Part shown: piece after piece, positions 35,705-43,888 of the stretch
Layout of the letters: every line of letters begins with the position of its first letter
How positions within the stretch are numbered: the first letter of the stretch is position 1
Source of the DNA: Streptomyces olindensis
GTDB lineage: Bacteria > Actinomycetota > Actinomycetes > Streptomycetales > Streptomycetaceae
DNA: 64,000 bases
Assembly: GCA_000696115.1 (NCBI GenBank)
Contig: JJOH01000094.1
Coordinates: forward strand, 1-64,000
Direction: 5' to 3'
The notes under the pieces: generated by a model
Database searches by the model: none
What the model was told of the DNA's origin: nothing
Seen by the model: the letters and a program-made list of their open reading frames with translations, nothing else
Position numbers and translations under genes: made by a program

Positions 35705-36262
35705 GTGCAACCCCGTATCCCCCGGCAGTCGGCCCATGAGCACGGCGTCCACCGCGCAGAGCACGATGCCGGGCTCAGTGACGAGCTGGCCTCGATGGTC
35801 GCCGGTGCCCGCCGCAGGGCGGTCCGGGACGGGGACCGGCAGATCGACACGGCCCATCTGCTCCACTCGCTGCTGGAGTCCGACCCCGACGCACGCGCCG
35901 TCCTCGGTGACGGACCGCGGATCGCGCGGCTGCTCGGCTACCTCGTCCAGCGCAGCATCGGCTACGGCCTGCGCTGGCAGAGCGGCGTCGAGGACTCCGG
36001 CGCCGTCCCCGTCGTCACGGAGGCCACGGGTTTCTCGCCACTGGCCGCGGCGTCGATGAAGTACGCCCGCGCACGCGCCGTGCGGCACGGCGGACCGGCC
36101 CGCGGTACCGACCTGCTCGCGGCGATCGTCGTGGATCCGCAGGCGCGCGCGGTCGAAGTGCTCGAACGCGCCGGGATCGACGCGCACGAGGTGCTCGCCC
36201 GGCTGGAGAACCGGTCCAGTCGGCCTCAGGAGTGCGTCGGCGGCGGCGAAACCGGCCGATGA
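35705..36262 (+). CDS. Clp N-terminal-domain protein without an ATPase
   Basis: A 185-aa protein made of a double Clp-N repeat. The first repeat (about 20-75) contains ARRRAVRDGDRQIDTAHLL and the second (about 100-170) contains KYARARAVRHGGPARGTDLL. These helical repeats bind substrates or adaptors in ClpA/ClpC, but no AAA+ or protease domain is present. It may act as a stand-alone adaptor or decoy for the Clp system (inference). GTG 35705 has AGGGG close upstream; longer in-frame starts at 35669 and 35594 exist. Confidence 0.72.
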   Translation: MQPRIPRQSAHEHGVHRAEHDAGLSDELASMVAGARRRAVRDGDRQIDTAHLLHSLLESDPDARAVLGDGPRIARLLGYLVQRSIGYGLRWQSGVEDSGAVPVVTEATGFSPLAAASMKYARARAVRHGGPARGTDLLAAIVVDPQARAVEVLERAGIDAHEVLARLENRSSRPQECVGGGETGR

Positions 36263-36338
36263 CCGGATCCGCGCGCCTCGTCCAGGCAGTGAGACAGGTG
36301 TCATAGGGGGTGACGCTCCTGTCGGAGCCTGACATCAT

Positions 36339-37343
36339 GTGCCGGTGCGTACGTCTGACAGCAGTCCGAGCAGGCGCGGCAAGGGCGTGGGGCTCGGCCT
36401 CGCGATCCTGTCCGCGGTCGCCTTCGGCGGATCCGGGGTCGCCGCCAAACCGCTGATCGAGGCCGGCCTGGACCCGCTGCACGTGGTGTGGCTCCGGGTG
36501 GCCGGGGCGGCCCTGGTGATGCTGCCGCTCGCCGTCCGCCACCGCGCGCTGCTGCGCCGCCGCCCCGGACTGCTCGCCGGATTCGGCCTGCTGGCCGTCG
36601 CCGGTGTCCAGGCCTGCTACTTCGCCGCGCTCTCCCGTATCCCCGTCGGCGTGGCCCTGCTCATCGAGTACCTGGCACCCGCCCTCGTGCTCGGCTGGGT
36701 GCGGTTCGTGCAGCGGCGGCCGGTGACCCGTGCGGCGGCCGTCGGTGTCGTGCTCGCCGTCGGCGGACTCGCGTGTGTCGTCGAGGTGTGGTCGGGCCTC
36801 GGCTTCGACGCCCTGGGGCTGCTGCTCGCGCTCGGCGCGGCCTGCTGCCAGGTCGGCTATTTCGTCCTCTCCGACCAGGGCAGCGACGCCGGTGAGGAGG
36901 CGCCCGACCCGCTCGGCGTCATCGCCTACGGCCTGCTCGTCGGCGCGGCCGTGCTGACCGTCGTCGCCCGGCCCTGGAGCATGGACTGGTCGGTCCTCTC
37001 CGGCGCCGCGCACCTGGACGGCACGCCCGTCGCGGCCGTCGTCCTGCTGGGGTGGATCGTCCTCGTCGCCACGGTCGTCGCGTACGTCACGGGCGTGCTC
37101 GCCGTGCGCCGGCTCTCCCCGCAGGTCGCCGGAGTGGTCGCCTGCCTCGAAGCGGTCATCGCCACCGTCCTGGCCTGGGTCCTGCTCGGCGAGCACCTGT
37201 CGGCGCCGCAGATCGCCGGTGGCGTGATCGTGCTGCTGGGCGCGTTCATCGCGCAGTCCTCGACGCCCGCGAAGGGCTCCGACCGGCCGGTGGCCGGCGG
37301 CGGCCCGGAAAGGCAATTGTCGACCCCCGGGACGACCGCATAA
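36339..37343 (+). CDS. EamA (DMT-superfamily) exporter 1
   Basis: A 334-aa membrane protein with ten predicted helices in two EamA repeats (about 20-155 and 170-310). The first repeat begins LGLAILSAVAFGGSGVAAKP and the second carries VVACLEAVIATVLAWVLLGE. Such proteins usually export amino acids or other small metabolites; the substrate is unknown. The GTG start is not strongly marked; GTG 36345 is also possible. Its stop codon overlaps the ribosome binding site of a short leader ORF before a second EamA gene, so the two exporters may be one transcription unit. Confidence 0.85.
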   Translation: MPVRTSDSSPSRRGKGVGLGLAILSAVAFGGSGVAAKPLIEAGLDPLHVVWLRVAGAALVMLPLAVRHRALLRRRPGLLAGFGLLAVAGVQACYFAALSRIPVGVALLIEYLAPALVLGWVRFVQRRPVTRAAAVGVVLAVGGLACVVEVWSGLGFDALGLLLALGAACCQVGYFVLSDQGSDAGEEAPDPLGVIAYGLLVGAAVLTVVARPWSMDWSVLSGAAHLDGTPVAAVVLLGWIVLVATVVAYVTGVLAVRRLSPQVAGVVACLEAVIATVLAWVLLGEHLSAPQIAGGVIVLLGAFIAQSSTPAKGSDRPVAGGGPERQLSTPGTTA

Positions 37344-37353
37344 GGTGCCGATC

Positions 37354-37395
37354 ATGCCTTCGAACGCGCTCGTTCTTCCGCCTCCGGCCGCCTGA
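37354..37395 (+). CDS. Possible 13-aa leader peptide before EamA exporter 2
   Basis: A short ORF encoding MPSNALVLPPPAA, with AAGGTG 7-8 nt upstream of its ATG. It contains three consecutive prolines, a sequence known to slow ribosomes. An 8-bp perfect hairpin follows (GCCCGGCG 37417-37424 with CGCCGGGC 37431-37438), and a small hairpin CCGCC-TGA-GGCGG spans the stop codon. The layout resembles an attenuation leader controlling the exporter gene 177 bp downstream. It is too short to support by codon statistics. Confidence 0.45.
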   Translation: MPSNALVLPPPAA

Positions 37396-37571
37396 GGCGG
37401 GCCCTCCGGAAACCGCGCCCGGCGCGTCGCCGCCGGGCCGAACGGTGCTGCCCGCAGACGAAGTCCGTGGACCCCGCTGATCCCGACTGATCCGGGGCCC
37501 TTCCCGAACTTCCGCGCACCCGCCGACGCCCCTCGGGCGCGGTACGTCGTGCGCGTCTGCGGAGAGAACAC

Positions 37572-38564
37572 GTGTCGAACACTGCCTCCGGCCTGCCCAT
37601 CGGGCGAGGCCTCCTCTGTCTGATCGTCGCCGGTGCCGCCTGGGGCACCGCGGGCGCGGCTGCCTCCCTGGTCTACCAGGCCAGTGACATGGGGCCGATC
37701 GCCCTCTCCTTCTGGCGCTGCGCCACCGGCCTGGTCCTGCTGCTCGGCCTGCGCCTGCTGCGGTCACGCGCCGGCAGCCCCGTCCGCGAGCCGTCGCGCC
37801 GCAGGGCGCTACGGGCCGGTGTCACCGGATTGGGCCTCGCGGTCTTCCAGACCGCCTACTTCGCGGCCGTCTCGGCCACCGGCCTCGCCGTGGCCACCGT
37901 CGTCACGCTGGGCGCCGGGCCCGTGCTCATCGCGCTCGGCGCGCGACTGACGCTGGCCGAACGCCTGGGCCGGGGCGGGGCGGCCGCCGTCCTGGGCGCC
38001 CTCGCGGGGCTCGCGGTCCTCGTCCTCGGCGGCGGGGGAACGGCGGTACGCCCCGGCGGCGTGCTGCTCGCGCTGCTGTCCGCGGCCGGGTACAGCGTGA
38101 TGACGCTGCTCACCCGGCGCTGGGGGCGCGACGGCGGGGCCGACGCCTCCCGTACGTCCGTCGACGCGTTCGCCGTCACGAGCCTGTGCCTGTTGCCGTT
38201 CGCGCTGGCCGAGGGGATCCTGCCGCACACCGGGGATCCGGTCCGGCTCCTGGTCCTGCTGGCGTACGTCGCCGCGGTCCCGACCGCCCTCGCCTACAGC
38301 CTCTACTTCGCGGGCGCGGCCGTCGTGCGGTCCGCCACCGTCTCTGTGATCATGCTGCTGGAGCCGGTGAGTGCGGCGGTGCTGGCCGTTGTCCTGCTCG
38401 GTGAGCGGCTGACGGTGGCGACGGTGGCCGGAACCCTGGTGCTGCTGGGGTCGGTGGCGGGACTCGCCGTGGGGGAGGCGCGGACGCCCGAGGCGCGGGT
38501 GGTGCGCGTGCGACGGCGGCCGCGGGCTGTCGTCGGCTGGTCGCGCAGTTCCCCGCGCCCCTAG
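37572..38564 (+). CDS. EamA (DMT-superfamily) exporter 2
   Basis: A 330-aa protein with ten predicted helices and two EamA repeats. GAAWGTAGAAASLVYQASDMG, shown in part, begins the first; VSVIMLLEPVSAAVLAVVLLGE, in part, lies in the second. GGAGAG lies 6 nt upstream of the GTG start. The last ~11 residues (VVGWSRSSPRP) are encoded by a repeated Streptomyces DNA element, so the natural C-terminus was probably shorter. The short leader ORF upstream may regulate it. Confidence 0.86.
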   Translation: MSNTASGLPIGRGLLCLIVAGAAWGTAGAAASLVYQASDMGPIALSFWRCATGLVLLLGLRLLRSRAGSPVREPSRRRALRAGVTGLGLAVFQTAYFAAVSATGLAVATVVTLGAGPVLIALGARLTLAERLGRGGAAAVLGALAGLAVLVLGGGGTAVRPGGVLLALLSAAGYSVMTLLTRRWGRDGGADASRTSVDAFAVTSLCLLPFALAEGILPHTGDPVRLLVLLAYVAAVPTALAYSLYFAGAAVVRSATVSVIMLLEPVSAAVLAVVLLGERLTVATVAGTLVLLGSVAGLAVGEARTPEARVVRVRRRPRAVVGWSRSSPRP

Positions 38565-38575
38565 AGGGCTAGGGG
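38535..38575 (+). repeat. Streptomyces intergenic repeat reaching into a gene end
   Basis: GGCTGGTCGCGCAGTTCCCC followed by GCGCCCCTAGAGGG matches the GGCTGGTCGCGCAGTTCCCCGCGCCCC-type element that I recall as very common between Streptomyces genes. Here it overlaps the end of the EamA gene and supplies its stop codon. Identification is from memory of the genus. Confidence 0.6.
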
Positions 38576-38576
38576 G

Positions 38577-39263
38577 TCACCTGCCCTGGAGGTAGTCGGG
38601 AAGTGCCGTGTCCGCGGCCAGAGCGGGGTCGGGGATCGGGGTGCCGTACGTCCTGCGGACCGGCACGACTCCGGCCCAGTGCGGAAGGGCGAGGTCCTCC
38701 GGCTCGTCGTTGACGCCGCCGGTGCGGAGCTTGGCGGAGACCTCGTCCAGGTCCAGGCGGAGCACGGCCGTGGCGGCCAGCTCCTTCTTGTTGGCCGGCC
38801 GGGAGTCGGCGGCGCGGCCCGGTACGACGTGGTCGACCAGGGCGTCCAGGGCCTGCCGCTTCTCCTCGGGGTCCGTCACGTCACGGGCGACGCCGTGCAC
38901 CACCACCGAGCGGTAGTTGATCGAGTGGTGGAAGGCGGAGCGGGCCAGGACCAGACCGTCGACGTGGGTGACGGTCAGGCAGACCGGCAGGCCCGGGTCG
39001 GCCTGACCGGCCGCCCGCAGCGGGCGCGAGCCCGTCGAGCCGTGCACGTAGAGCCGCTCACCGACCCGGGCGTACAGCGTGGGCAGCACCACCGGCGCGC
39101 CGTCGCGGACGAAGCCGAGGTGGCAGACGTAGGCCTCGTCGAGTATCGCGTGCACCAACTCCCTGTCGTACGAGGCCCGGTCCGGTGAGCGCGTGGGGAC
39201 GGTGCGGTCGGTCGGCGGGTAGGCGGTGGCGGGCTGCGACGGCGTCTGCGTGCTCCCCTGCAT
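38577..39263 (-). CDS. Pyridoxamine 5'-phosphate oxidase-like flavin protein
   Basis: A 228-aa split-barrel FMN-binding protein. The region VHAILDEAYVCHLGFVRDGA begins the barrel, and LYARVGERLYVHGSTGSRPL and HHSINYRSVVVHGVARDV are the usual cofactor-side strands. Members reduce or oxidise flavin or F420-linked substrates; this one cannot be assigned further. ATG 39263 has GGAG 6 nt upstream and is preferred to ATG 39275. It diverges from a MocR-type regulator across a 35-bp gap holding a palindrome, so it is the probable target. Confidence 0.78.
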   Translation of the reverse strand: MQGSTQTPSQPATAYPPTDRTVPTRSPDRASYDRELVHAILDEAYVCHLGFVRDGAPVVLPTLYARVGERLYVHGSTGSRPLRAAGQADPGLPVCLTVTHVDGLVLARSAFHHSINYRSVVVHGVARDVTDPEEKRQALDALVDHVVPGRAADSRPANKKELAATAVLRLDLDEVSAKLRTGGVNDEPEDLALPHWAGVVPVRRTYGTPIPDPALAADTALPDYLQGR

Positions 39264-39275
39264 GGCGCTCTCCAT

Positions 39276-39291
39276 TGCACTAGTGCATAAT
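39276..39291. promoter_or_regulatory. Palindrome and -10 box between the flavin protein and MocR genes
   Basis: TGCACTAGTGCA (39276-39287) is a perfect 12-bp palindrome. It overlaps CATAAT (39286-39291), a -10 box that would place the MocR transcript start at its GTG codon. A regulator bound here would affect both divergent genes. Confidence 0.5.
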
Positions 39292-39298
39292 CGGCTTT

Positions 39299-40630
39299 GT
39301 GCTAGGAGAGTATCCGATCAGTGGGCGTCGCGCAGCGGACATTTCCGCGAGCATCGAGCGGGCGGTGGGCGCCGGTGAGCTGCGGCCGGGTCAACCGCTG
39401 CCGCCCATGCGGGAGTTGGCCGAGCGGCTGGGAGTGAATCCGAACACGGTCGCGGCCGCGTACCGGACCCTGCGCGAGCGCGGGGTCATCGAGACCGCGG
39501 GCCGGCGCGGCAGCCGGGTGCGGCCGGCGCCCGCCACGACCGGGCGGGACCACATCAGGGTGGACGTCCCCGCGGGCGTGCGCGACGTGGCGAACGGCGA
39601 TCCGGATCCGGCGCTGCTGCCGCCGCTCGCGGGCGCGTTCGCGGGGGCCGCCGCCGAGGGCGACCGGGCGCCCGTGATGTACGGGGACGCCCCCGTGGAG
39701 CCGGAGCTGGCCCGGATCGCCCGCGCCGGTCTGGACGCCGACGGGGTGCCGGACGGGCCGCTCGCCGTGGTCTCGGGGGCGCTCGACGGCGTCGAACGGG
39801 TGCTGGCGGCCCACCTCAAGCCCGGCGACACCGTCGCCGTGGAGGACCCCGGCTGGGGCCGCACCCTGGACCTCGTGCCGGCGCTCGGACTGCGGACCGC
39901 CCCCGTCGGCGTCGACGACGAGGGCCCGTACGCCGATGACCTGCGCCGGGCGCTGGAGGCCGGGGCGCGCGCCCTGATCGTCACCGACCGGGCGCAGAAC
40001 CCCACCGGTGCCGCGGTGAGCGCCGCACGCGCGCGTGCCCTGCGGTCCGTGCTCCGGGAGCACCCGGAGACCCTGCTGATCGAGGACGACCACGCCCACG
40101 GCATCGTCGACGTGCCGCTGCACTCGCTGGCCGGGGCGACCCGGCACTGGGCCTTCGTCCGGTCGGCCGCCAAGGCCTACGGCCCCGATCTGCGCCTCGC
40201 CCTGCTCACGGGGGACGCGGTCACCGTCGACCGGGTCCGCGGTCGGCAGCGGCTCGGGCCCGGCTGGGTGAGCCGGCTGATGCAGCGGGCCCTGGTGCGG
40301 CTGTGGGCCGACGGCGCTGTGGACACGGCCCAGGTGGCGGCGGCGTACGGGCGGCGCCGGGACGCGCTGATCGGCGCGCTCGAACGGCGCGGTGTCGCGG
40401 CGCACGGGCGCAGCGGCATGAACGTCTGGGTGCCCGTGCCGGACGAGACCGGGGCCGTCGCCCGGCTGCTGCACGCCGGCTGGGCCGTCGCCCCCGGCGC
40501 CCGCTTCCGGATGAGCGCGCCGCCCGGCATCCGCGTCACCGTATCGACGCTCACCGAGGGCGAGACCGAGGCGCTGGCCGACGCGATCGCCTCGGCCCTC
40601 GGCCCCGCCCCGGCGCGCAGTTACGTCTGA
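39299..40630 (+). CDS. MocR-type regulator: GntR HTH fused to aminotransferase-like domain
   Basis: A 443-aa protein with an N-terminal GntR winged helix (about 10-75; ELAERLGVNPNTVAAAYRTL) and a C-terminal fold-type I aminotransferase domain (about 95-440). The PLP lysine is expected in VRSAAKAYGPDLRLALLTG, where Lys lies in the SAAKAYGP motif, and RAQNPTGAAVS is the usual Asn-Pro site. MocR proteins sense PLP or an amine. The GTG start lies 7 nt after a CATAAT -10 box, consistent with a leaderless mRNA. The divergent PNPOx-like gene fits a vitamin B6 link (inference). Confidence 0.86.
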   Translation: MLGEYPISGRRAADISASIERAVGAGELRPGQPLPPMRELAERLGVNPNTVAAAYRTLRERGVIETAGRRGSRVRPAPATTGRDHIRVDVPAGVRDVANGDPDPALLPPLAGAFAGAAAEGDRAPVMYGDAPVEPELARIARAGLDADGVPDGPLAVVSGALDGVERVLAAHLKPGDTVAVEDPGWGRTLDLVPALGLRTAPVGVDDEGPYADDLRRALEAGARALIVTDRAQNPTGAAVSAARARALRSVLREHPETLLIEDDHAHGIVDVPLHSLAGATRHWAFVRSAAKAYGPDLRLALLTGDAVTVDRVRGRQRLGPGWVSRLMQRALVRLWADGAVDTAQVAAAYGRRRDALIGALERRGVAAHGRSGMNVWVPVPDETGAVARLLHAGWAVAPGARFRMSAPPGIRVTVSTLTEGETEALADAIASALGPAPARSYV

Positions 40631-41574
40631 GGCGCCCGCCGGGGCTTCGGCCGCACCTGCGTGAGCGCCGCCCCCGTCAGCACGATCACCGCACCGACCG
40701 GTGTCGACCAGGTGAGCGACTCGCCGAGGAGCGCGACGCCCGCGGCCGTGGCGATGACCGGGATGAAGTACGTGACCATCTGCGCGGTGGTCGGGCCGAC
40801 TTCGGCGACCAGGCCGTACTGGAGGAGCACGGCGACGCCGGTGCCCAGGGCGCCCAGGGCGGCGATCGCCAGCAACGGCACGACGGACACGCGAGTGGGC
40901 AGGGAAGTGAACAGCGGTGTGACGACGGCCAGTTGGACCGTCGCGAGCAGCAGCTGCGCGCCGGTCATCGACAGGTGCGAACCGCCGGTGCCCGCCAGGG
41001 TGCGCCGGACGTAGATCCAGCCGACGGGGTAGCTGAGGGACGCGAGCAGGGCCAACGCCGTGCCCGTGGCGTCCAGGCCGTGGAAGCCCTGCCAGGCGCC
41101 CAGCACCGTGAGCACTCCGAGGAAGCCGAGGCCGAGCCCGGCGACCCGCACCCGCGTCGGGCGGTCCTCCGACAGGGCGACCAGGGACAGCGCCATGCCC
41201 CACAGCGGCGAGGTCGCGTTGCAGATGCCCGCCAGCGTGGAGGGGATGGTCAGTTCGGCGTAGGCGAACAGCGAGAACGGCAGGGCGTTGAGCAGGAACG
41301 CGGCGACCGTCAGATGGCCCCAGGTGCGCGCGCCGCGCGGCAGTCGCTCCCGGCGCACCGCCATCGCGGCGGCCAGCACCGCCGCGCCGAACACCAGGCG
41401 GCCGAGCGTGACCTGGAACGGCGCGTATCCCTCGGTGCCCACCTTGATGAGCAGGAAGCTGAAGCCCCAGATCAGCGAGAGGGCGGCGAACCGGATCCGC
41501 CAGTCGAGGCGGGGCCCGGGGCGGTCGGGCGAGGCGGGGGTGATCCGGCCGGAGGCGGTGGTGGCGGTGCTCAT
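40621..41574 (-). CDS. EamA (DMT-superfamily) exporter 3
   Basis: A 317-aa membrane protein with ten predicted helices in two EamA repeats; LIWGFSFLLIKVGTEGY and GICNATSPLWGMALSLVAL are typical positions. The C-terminus overlaps the MocR gene's 3' end by 10 bp in convergent orientation. It diverges from a LysR gene with 75 bp between start codons, the classic layout for a LysR-controlled amino-acid exporter. ATG 41574 is chosen; a GTG 9 nt upstream is possible. Confidence 0.85.
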   Translation of the reverse strand: MSTATTASGRITPASPDRPGPRLDWRIRFAALSLIWGFSFLLIKVGTEGYAPFQVTLGRLVFGAAVLAAAMAVRRERLPRGARTWGHLTVAAFLLNALPFSLFAYAELTIPSTLAGICNATSPLWGMALSLVALSEDRPTRVRVAGLGLGFLGVLTVLGAWQGFHGLDATGTALALLASLSYPVGWIYVRRTLAGTGGSHLSMTGAQLLLATVQLAVVTPLFTSLPTRVSVVPLLAIAALGALGTGVAVLLQYGLVAEVGPTTAQMVTYFIPVIATAAGVALLGESLTWSTPVGAVIVLTGAALTQVRPKPRRAPQT

Positions 41575-41649
41575 GGACGCCACGATGCTGGAGAAGAACC
41601 TCTTAGCACAATCGAGATTTCGCACGCTGTATTGCGTAGCATTGCTTAC

Positions 41650-42552
41650 GTGTTGAATCTGGAGCGCCTGCGCACCCTCGACGCCCTCGCCCGGCACGGC
41701 TCGGTCAGCGGCGCGGCCGAGGGGCTGCACATCACGACGTCCGCCGTCTCGCAGCAGATGTCCAAGCTGGAGCGGGAGGTGGGCCAGCAGCTTCTCGCCA
41801 AGAACGGCCGGGGCGTACGGCTCACCGACGCCGGGCGGCTGCTCGCCGAGCACGCCGCGCGCATCCTGTCCCAGGTCGAACTCGCCCAGTCGGATCTGGA
41901 GGCGCAGCGCGGGCAGGTCGTCGGCGAGCTCAGACTGTCGGCCTTCCCGACGGCCGCGCGCGGGCTGTTCCCGCACGCGCTGTCCGCCCTGCGCGAGGCG
42001 CACCCCGCGCTCCGGCTGCGCTCCTGCGAGCTGGAACCGGAGGACGGCATCGCCGGGGTCGTGCGCGGCGACCTCGACCTCGCCGTGGTGCTCGACTGGT
42101 ACAACAAGCCGATGGCGTTGCCCGACGGCCTGGTCAAGGCGTCGATCCTGGACGACCCGGCCGAGGTCGCCATGCCGGTGGACCACCGGCTCGCCGGGCG
42201 CGACGAAGTGGATCTCACCGAGTTCGCCGAGGACGAGTGGATCACCTGGGGCGAGGGCGAGTTCTGCCACGAGTGGCTCATGTTCACGCTCCGCTCCAAG
42301 GGCGTCGAGCCGATCGTCGGCCACCGCGCCGCCGAGAACCACACGCAGCTCGCGCTGGTCGCCGCGGGGCTCGGGGTGTGCGTCGCCCCGCTGCTCGGCC
42401 GCCATCCCGTGCCGACCGGAGTCGTGACCGTCCCGCTCAAGCAGCGGGTACGGCGGCACGTCTACGTCGTCTGGCGCGCGGACGCCGACCGCCGCCCGTC
42501 GATCCGGGCGGCGGTGAAGGCGCTGCGGGCGGCGGGGGAGAGCGTCGGCTGA
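41650..42552 (+). CDS. LysR-family regulator
   Basis: A 300-aa regulator with an N-terminal HTH (about 1-60; GSVSGAAEGLHITTSAVSQQ) and a periplasmic-binding-like effector domain (about 90-295). GTG 41650 fits the start of the family domain. No ribosome binding site is visible, but TAGCAT (41637-41642) lies 7 nt upstream as a -10 box, so the mRNA may be leaderless. ATTGC repeats at 41631 and 41641 and CGCA-N8-TGCG (41621-41636) lie between it and the divergent EamA gene, which it presumably controls. Confidence 0.87.
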   Translation: MLNLERLRTLDALARHGSVSGAAEGLHITTSAVSQQMSKLEREVGQQLLAKNGRGVRLTDAGRLLAEHAARILSQVELAQSDLEAQRGQVVGELRLSAFPTAARGLFPHALSALREAHPALRLRSCELEPEDGIAGVVRGDLDLAVVLDWYNKPMALPDGLVKASILDDPAEVAMPVDHRLAGRDEVDLTEFAEDEWITWGEGEFCHEWLMFTLRSKGVEPIVGHRAAENHTQLALVAAGLGVCVAPLLGRHPVPTGVVTVPLKQRVRRHVYVVWRADADRRPSIRAAVKALRAAGESVG

Positions 42553-42611
42553 GACCGCCCGGCGAGAGCCTGCCCCCCGACCACGGGAGGCCGCCAACCC
42601 CTCCAAAGGGC

Positions 42612-43082
42612 CTACCGCGCCCCCAGCTTGCGGAAGTCCCAGGAGACGATCTTCTCCGGGGTCAGCCGCACCCAGGCGTGCCGGCCGTCGTGCGGCATCT
42701 CCTCCAGGCCGAAGTTCTTCCGGGCGAACAGCGTCTCCGGCACGTCGAGTTCGGCGCGCAGCTCGCCCGTGCGCGGGATCTCGCCGACGAACTCGACGGT
42801 GCCCGACAACTCGGCACCGCGCAGCTCGTCGTACTCCTCGCCCGTGTCGACCACGATCGCCACACGCGGATCGCGCCGCAGGTCGGCCCACCGCTTGCTG
42901 CGCACGACCGAGTACAGCCACATCGAGGTGCCGTCCCAGGCGAACCACAGCGTGCTCACGTGCGGAGCGCCGCCCGCCGAGACCGTGGCGACCCGGCAGG
43001 TGCGCTGCGTGGTCAGGAAGTCGTCCAGCTCGCCCGGCGTCATCATGATCTTCCGGCCCCGGCGCTGCTGCGTGACGGTCAT
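42612..43082 (-). CDS. PNPOx-like flavin/F420-binding protein
   Basis: A 156-aa split-barrel protein. DFLTTQRTCRVATVSAGG begins the barrel, followed by WFAWDGTSMWLYSVVRSKRW and DPRVAIVVDTGEEY, a pattern typical of F420- or FMN-binding pyridoxamine-oxidase-like proteins. The substrate is unknown. The ATG lies just after GGGGGAG. A long palindrome sits 28 bp upstream in the divergent gap with the isochorismatase-like gene. Confidence 0.78.
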   Translation of the reverse strand: MTVTQQRRGRKIMMTPGELDDFLTTQRTCRVATVSAGGAPHVSTLWFAWDGTSMWLYSVVRSKRWADLRRDPRVAIVVDTGEEYDELRGAELSGTVEFVGEIPRTGELRAELDVPETLFARKNFGLEEMPHDGRHAWVRLTPEKIVSWDFRKLGAR

Positions 43083-43110
43083 GCTCCCCCTCTTTCTTCT
43101 CCCACGTCGT

Positions 43111-43130
43111 GTCAGAGGAGATCCTCTGAC
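43111..43130. promoter_or_regulatory. 9-bp-arm palindrome upstream of the PNPOx-like gene
   Basis: GTCAGAGGA-GA-TCCTCTGAC is an inverted repeat with perfect 9-bp arms and a 2-bp centre, the size of a TetR/MarR-type operator. CACGTCAG follows on its right side. No regulator gene adjoins, so the protein that binds it is unknown. Confidence 0.6.
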
Positions 43131-43237
43131 ATCACGTCAGAAAAGAATGAGTTCTCTTCCGTCGGCGCGCAACGCTTCCGTCCGTGCGCAACGGTGGCTA
43201 CGCTCGCCCGCCCAGCCGCCGGCGACAGGGGGAAGCC

Positions 43238-43888
43238 GTGCCCTCGTACGCGGAGCTCAGCGAACTCCTCGATCCGGACACCACCGTGCTGCTCACCGTC
43301 GAGTGCCAGGAGGGCGTCGTCGGGAAGGACAGCGCGCTGCCCGAACTCGCCGAAGAGGCAGGCTCCAGCGGGATGCTCACCCACGTGGCCCGCCTGGTCG
43401 CCGCCGCCCACGAGCGCGGTGTCCAGGTCGTGCACGCCGTCGCCGAGCGCCGGCCCGACGGCCGGGGTTCCAGCCGCAACGCCCGTCTCTTCCGCGCCGC
43501 CGCCCGCCTGCCCGTCAAGCAGTTGGCCGGCACGCCGGCGGTGCGGGTCGCCGCCCCGATCGAGGTCGCCGACGAGGACCTCGTCGTACGGCGCCTGCAC
43601 GGCCTGTCGCCCCTCCAGGGCACCGACGTCGACCCGCTGCTGCGCAACCTTGGCTGCCGCACGCTGATCGTCACCGGTGTCTCGGCCAACGTGGCGATAC
43701 CCAACGCCGTGTTCGACGCGGTGAACCGCGGCTACACCGTCGTGGTCCCGGCCGACGCCATCGCGGGGGTGCCCTCCGACTACACCCCCGCGATGATCCG
43801 CCACACCCTCGCGTTGGTCGCCACGGTCGCGACCACGGACGAGGTGCTGGCGTGTCTGGGGCGTCGGGGCGGGGTCAGGCGAGCGTGA
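43238..43888 (+). CDS. Isochorismatase-fold protein lacking the catalytic triad
   Basis: A 216-aa cysteine-hydrolase/isochorismatase-fold protein. In place of the active Asp it has Glu (TVLLTVECQEG), in place of the lysine an arginine (LVVRRLHGLSPLQGT), and in place of the TGxxTxxCV cysteine a non-nucleophile (VTGVSANVAIP). It is therefore probably not a normal hydrolase and may be a binding or regulatory protein, or it may use another mechanism. GTG 43238 has GGGGGAA upstream and matches the start of the fold. It overlaps the convergent Rieske gene by 14 bp. Confidence 0.78.
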   Translation: MPSYAELSELLDPDTTVLLTVECQEGVVGKDSALPELAEEAGSSGMLTHVARLVAAAHERGVQVVHAVAERRPDGRGSSRNARLFRAAARLPVKQLAGTPAVRVAAPIEVADEDLVVRRLHGLSPLQGTDVDPLLRNLGCRTLIVTGVSANVAIPNAVFDAVNRGYTVVVPADAIAGVPSDYTPAMIRHTLALVATVATTDEVLACLGRRGGVRRA

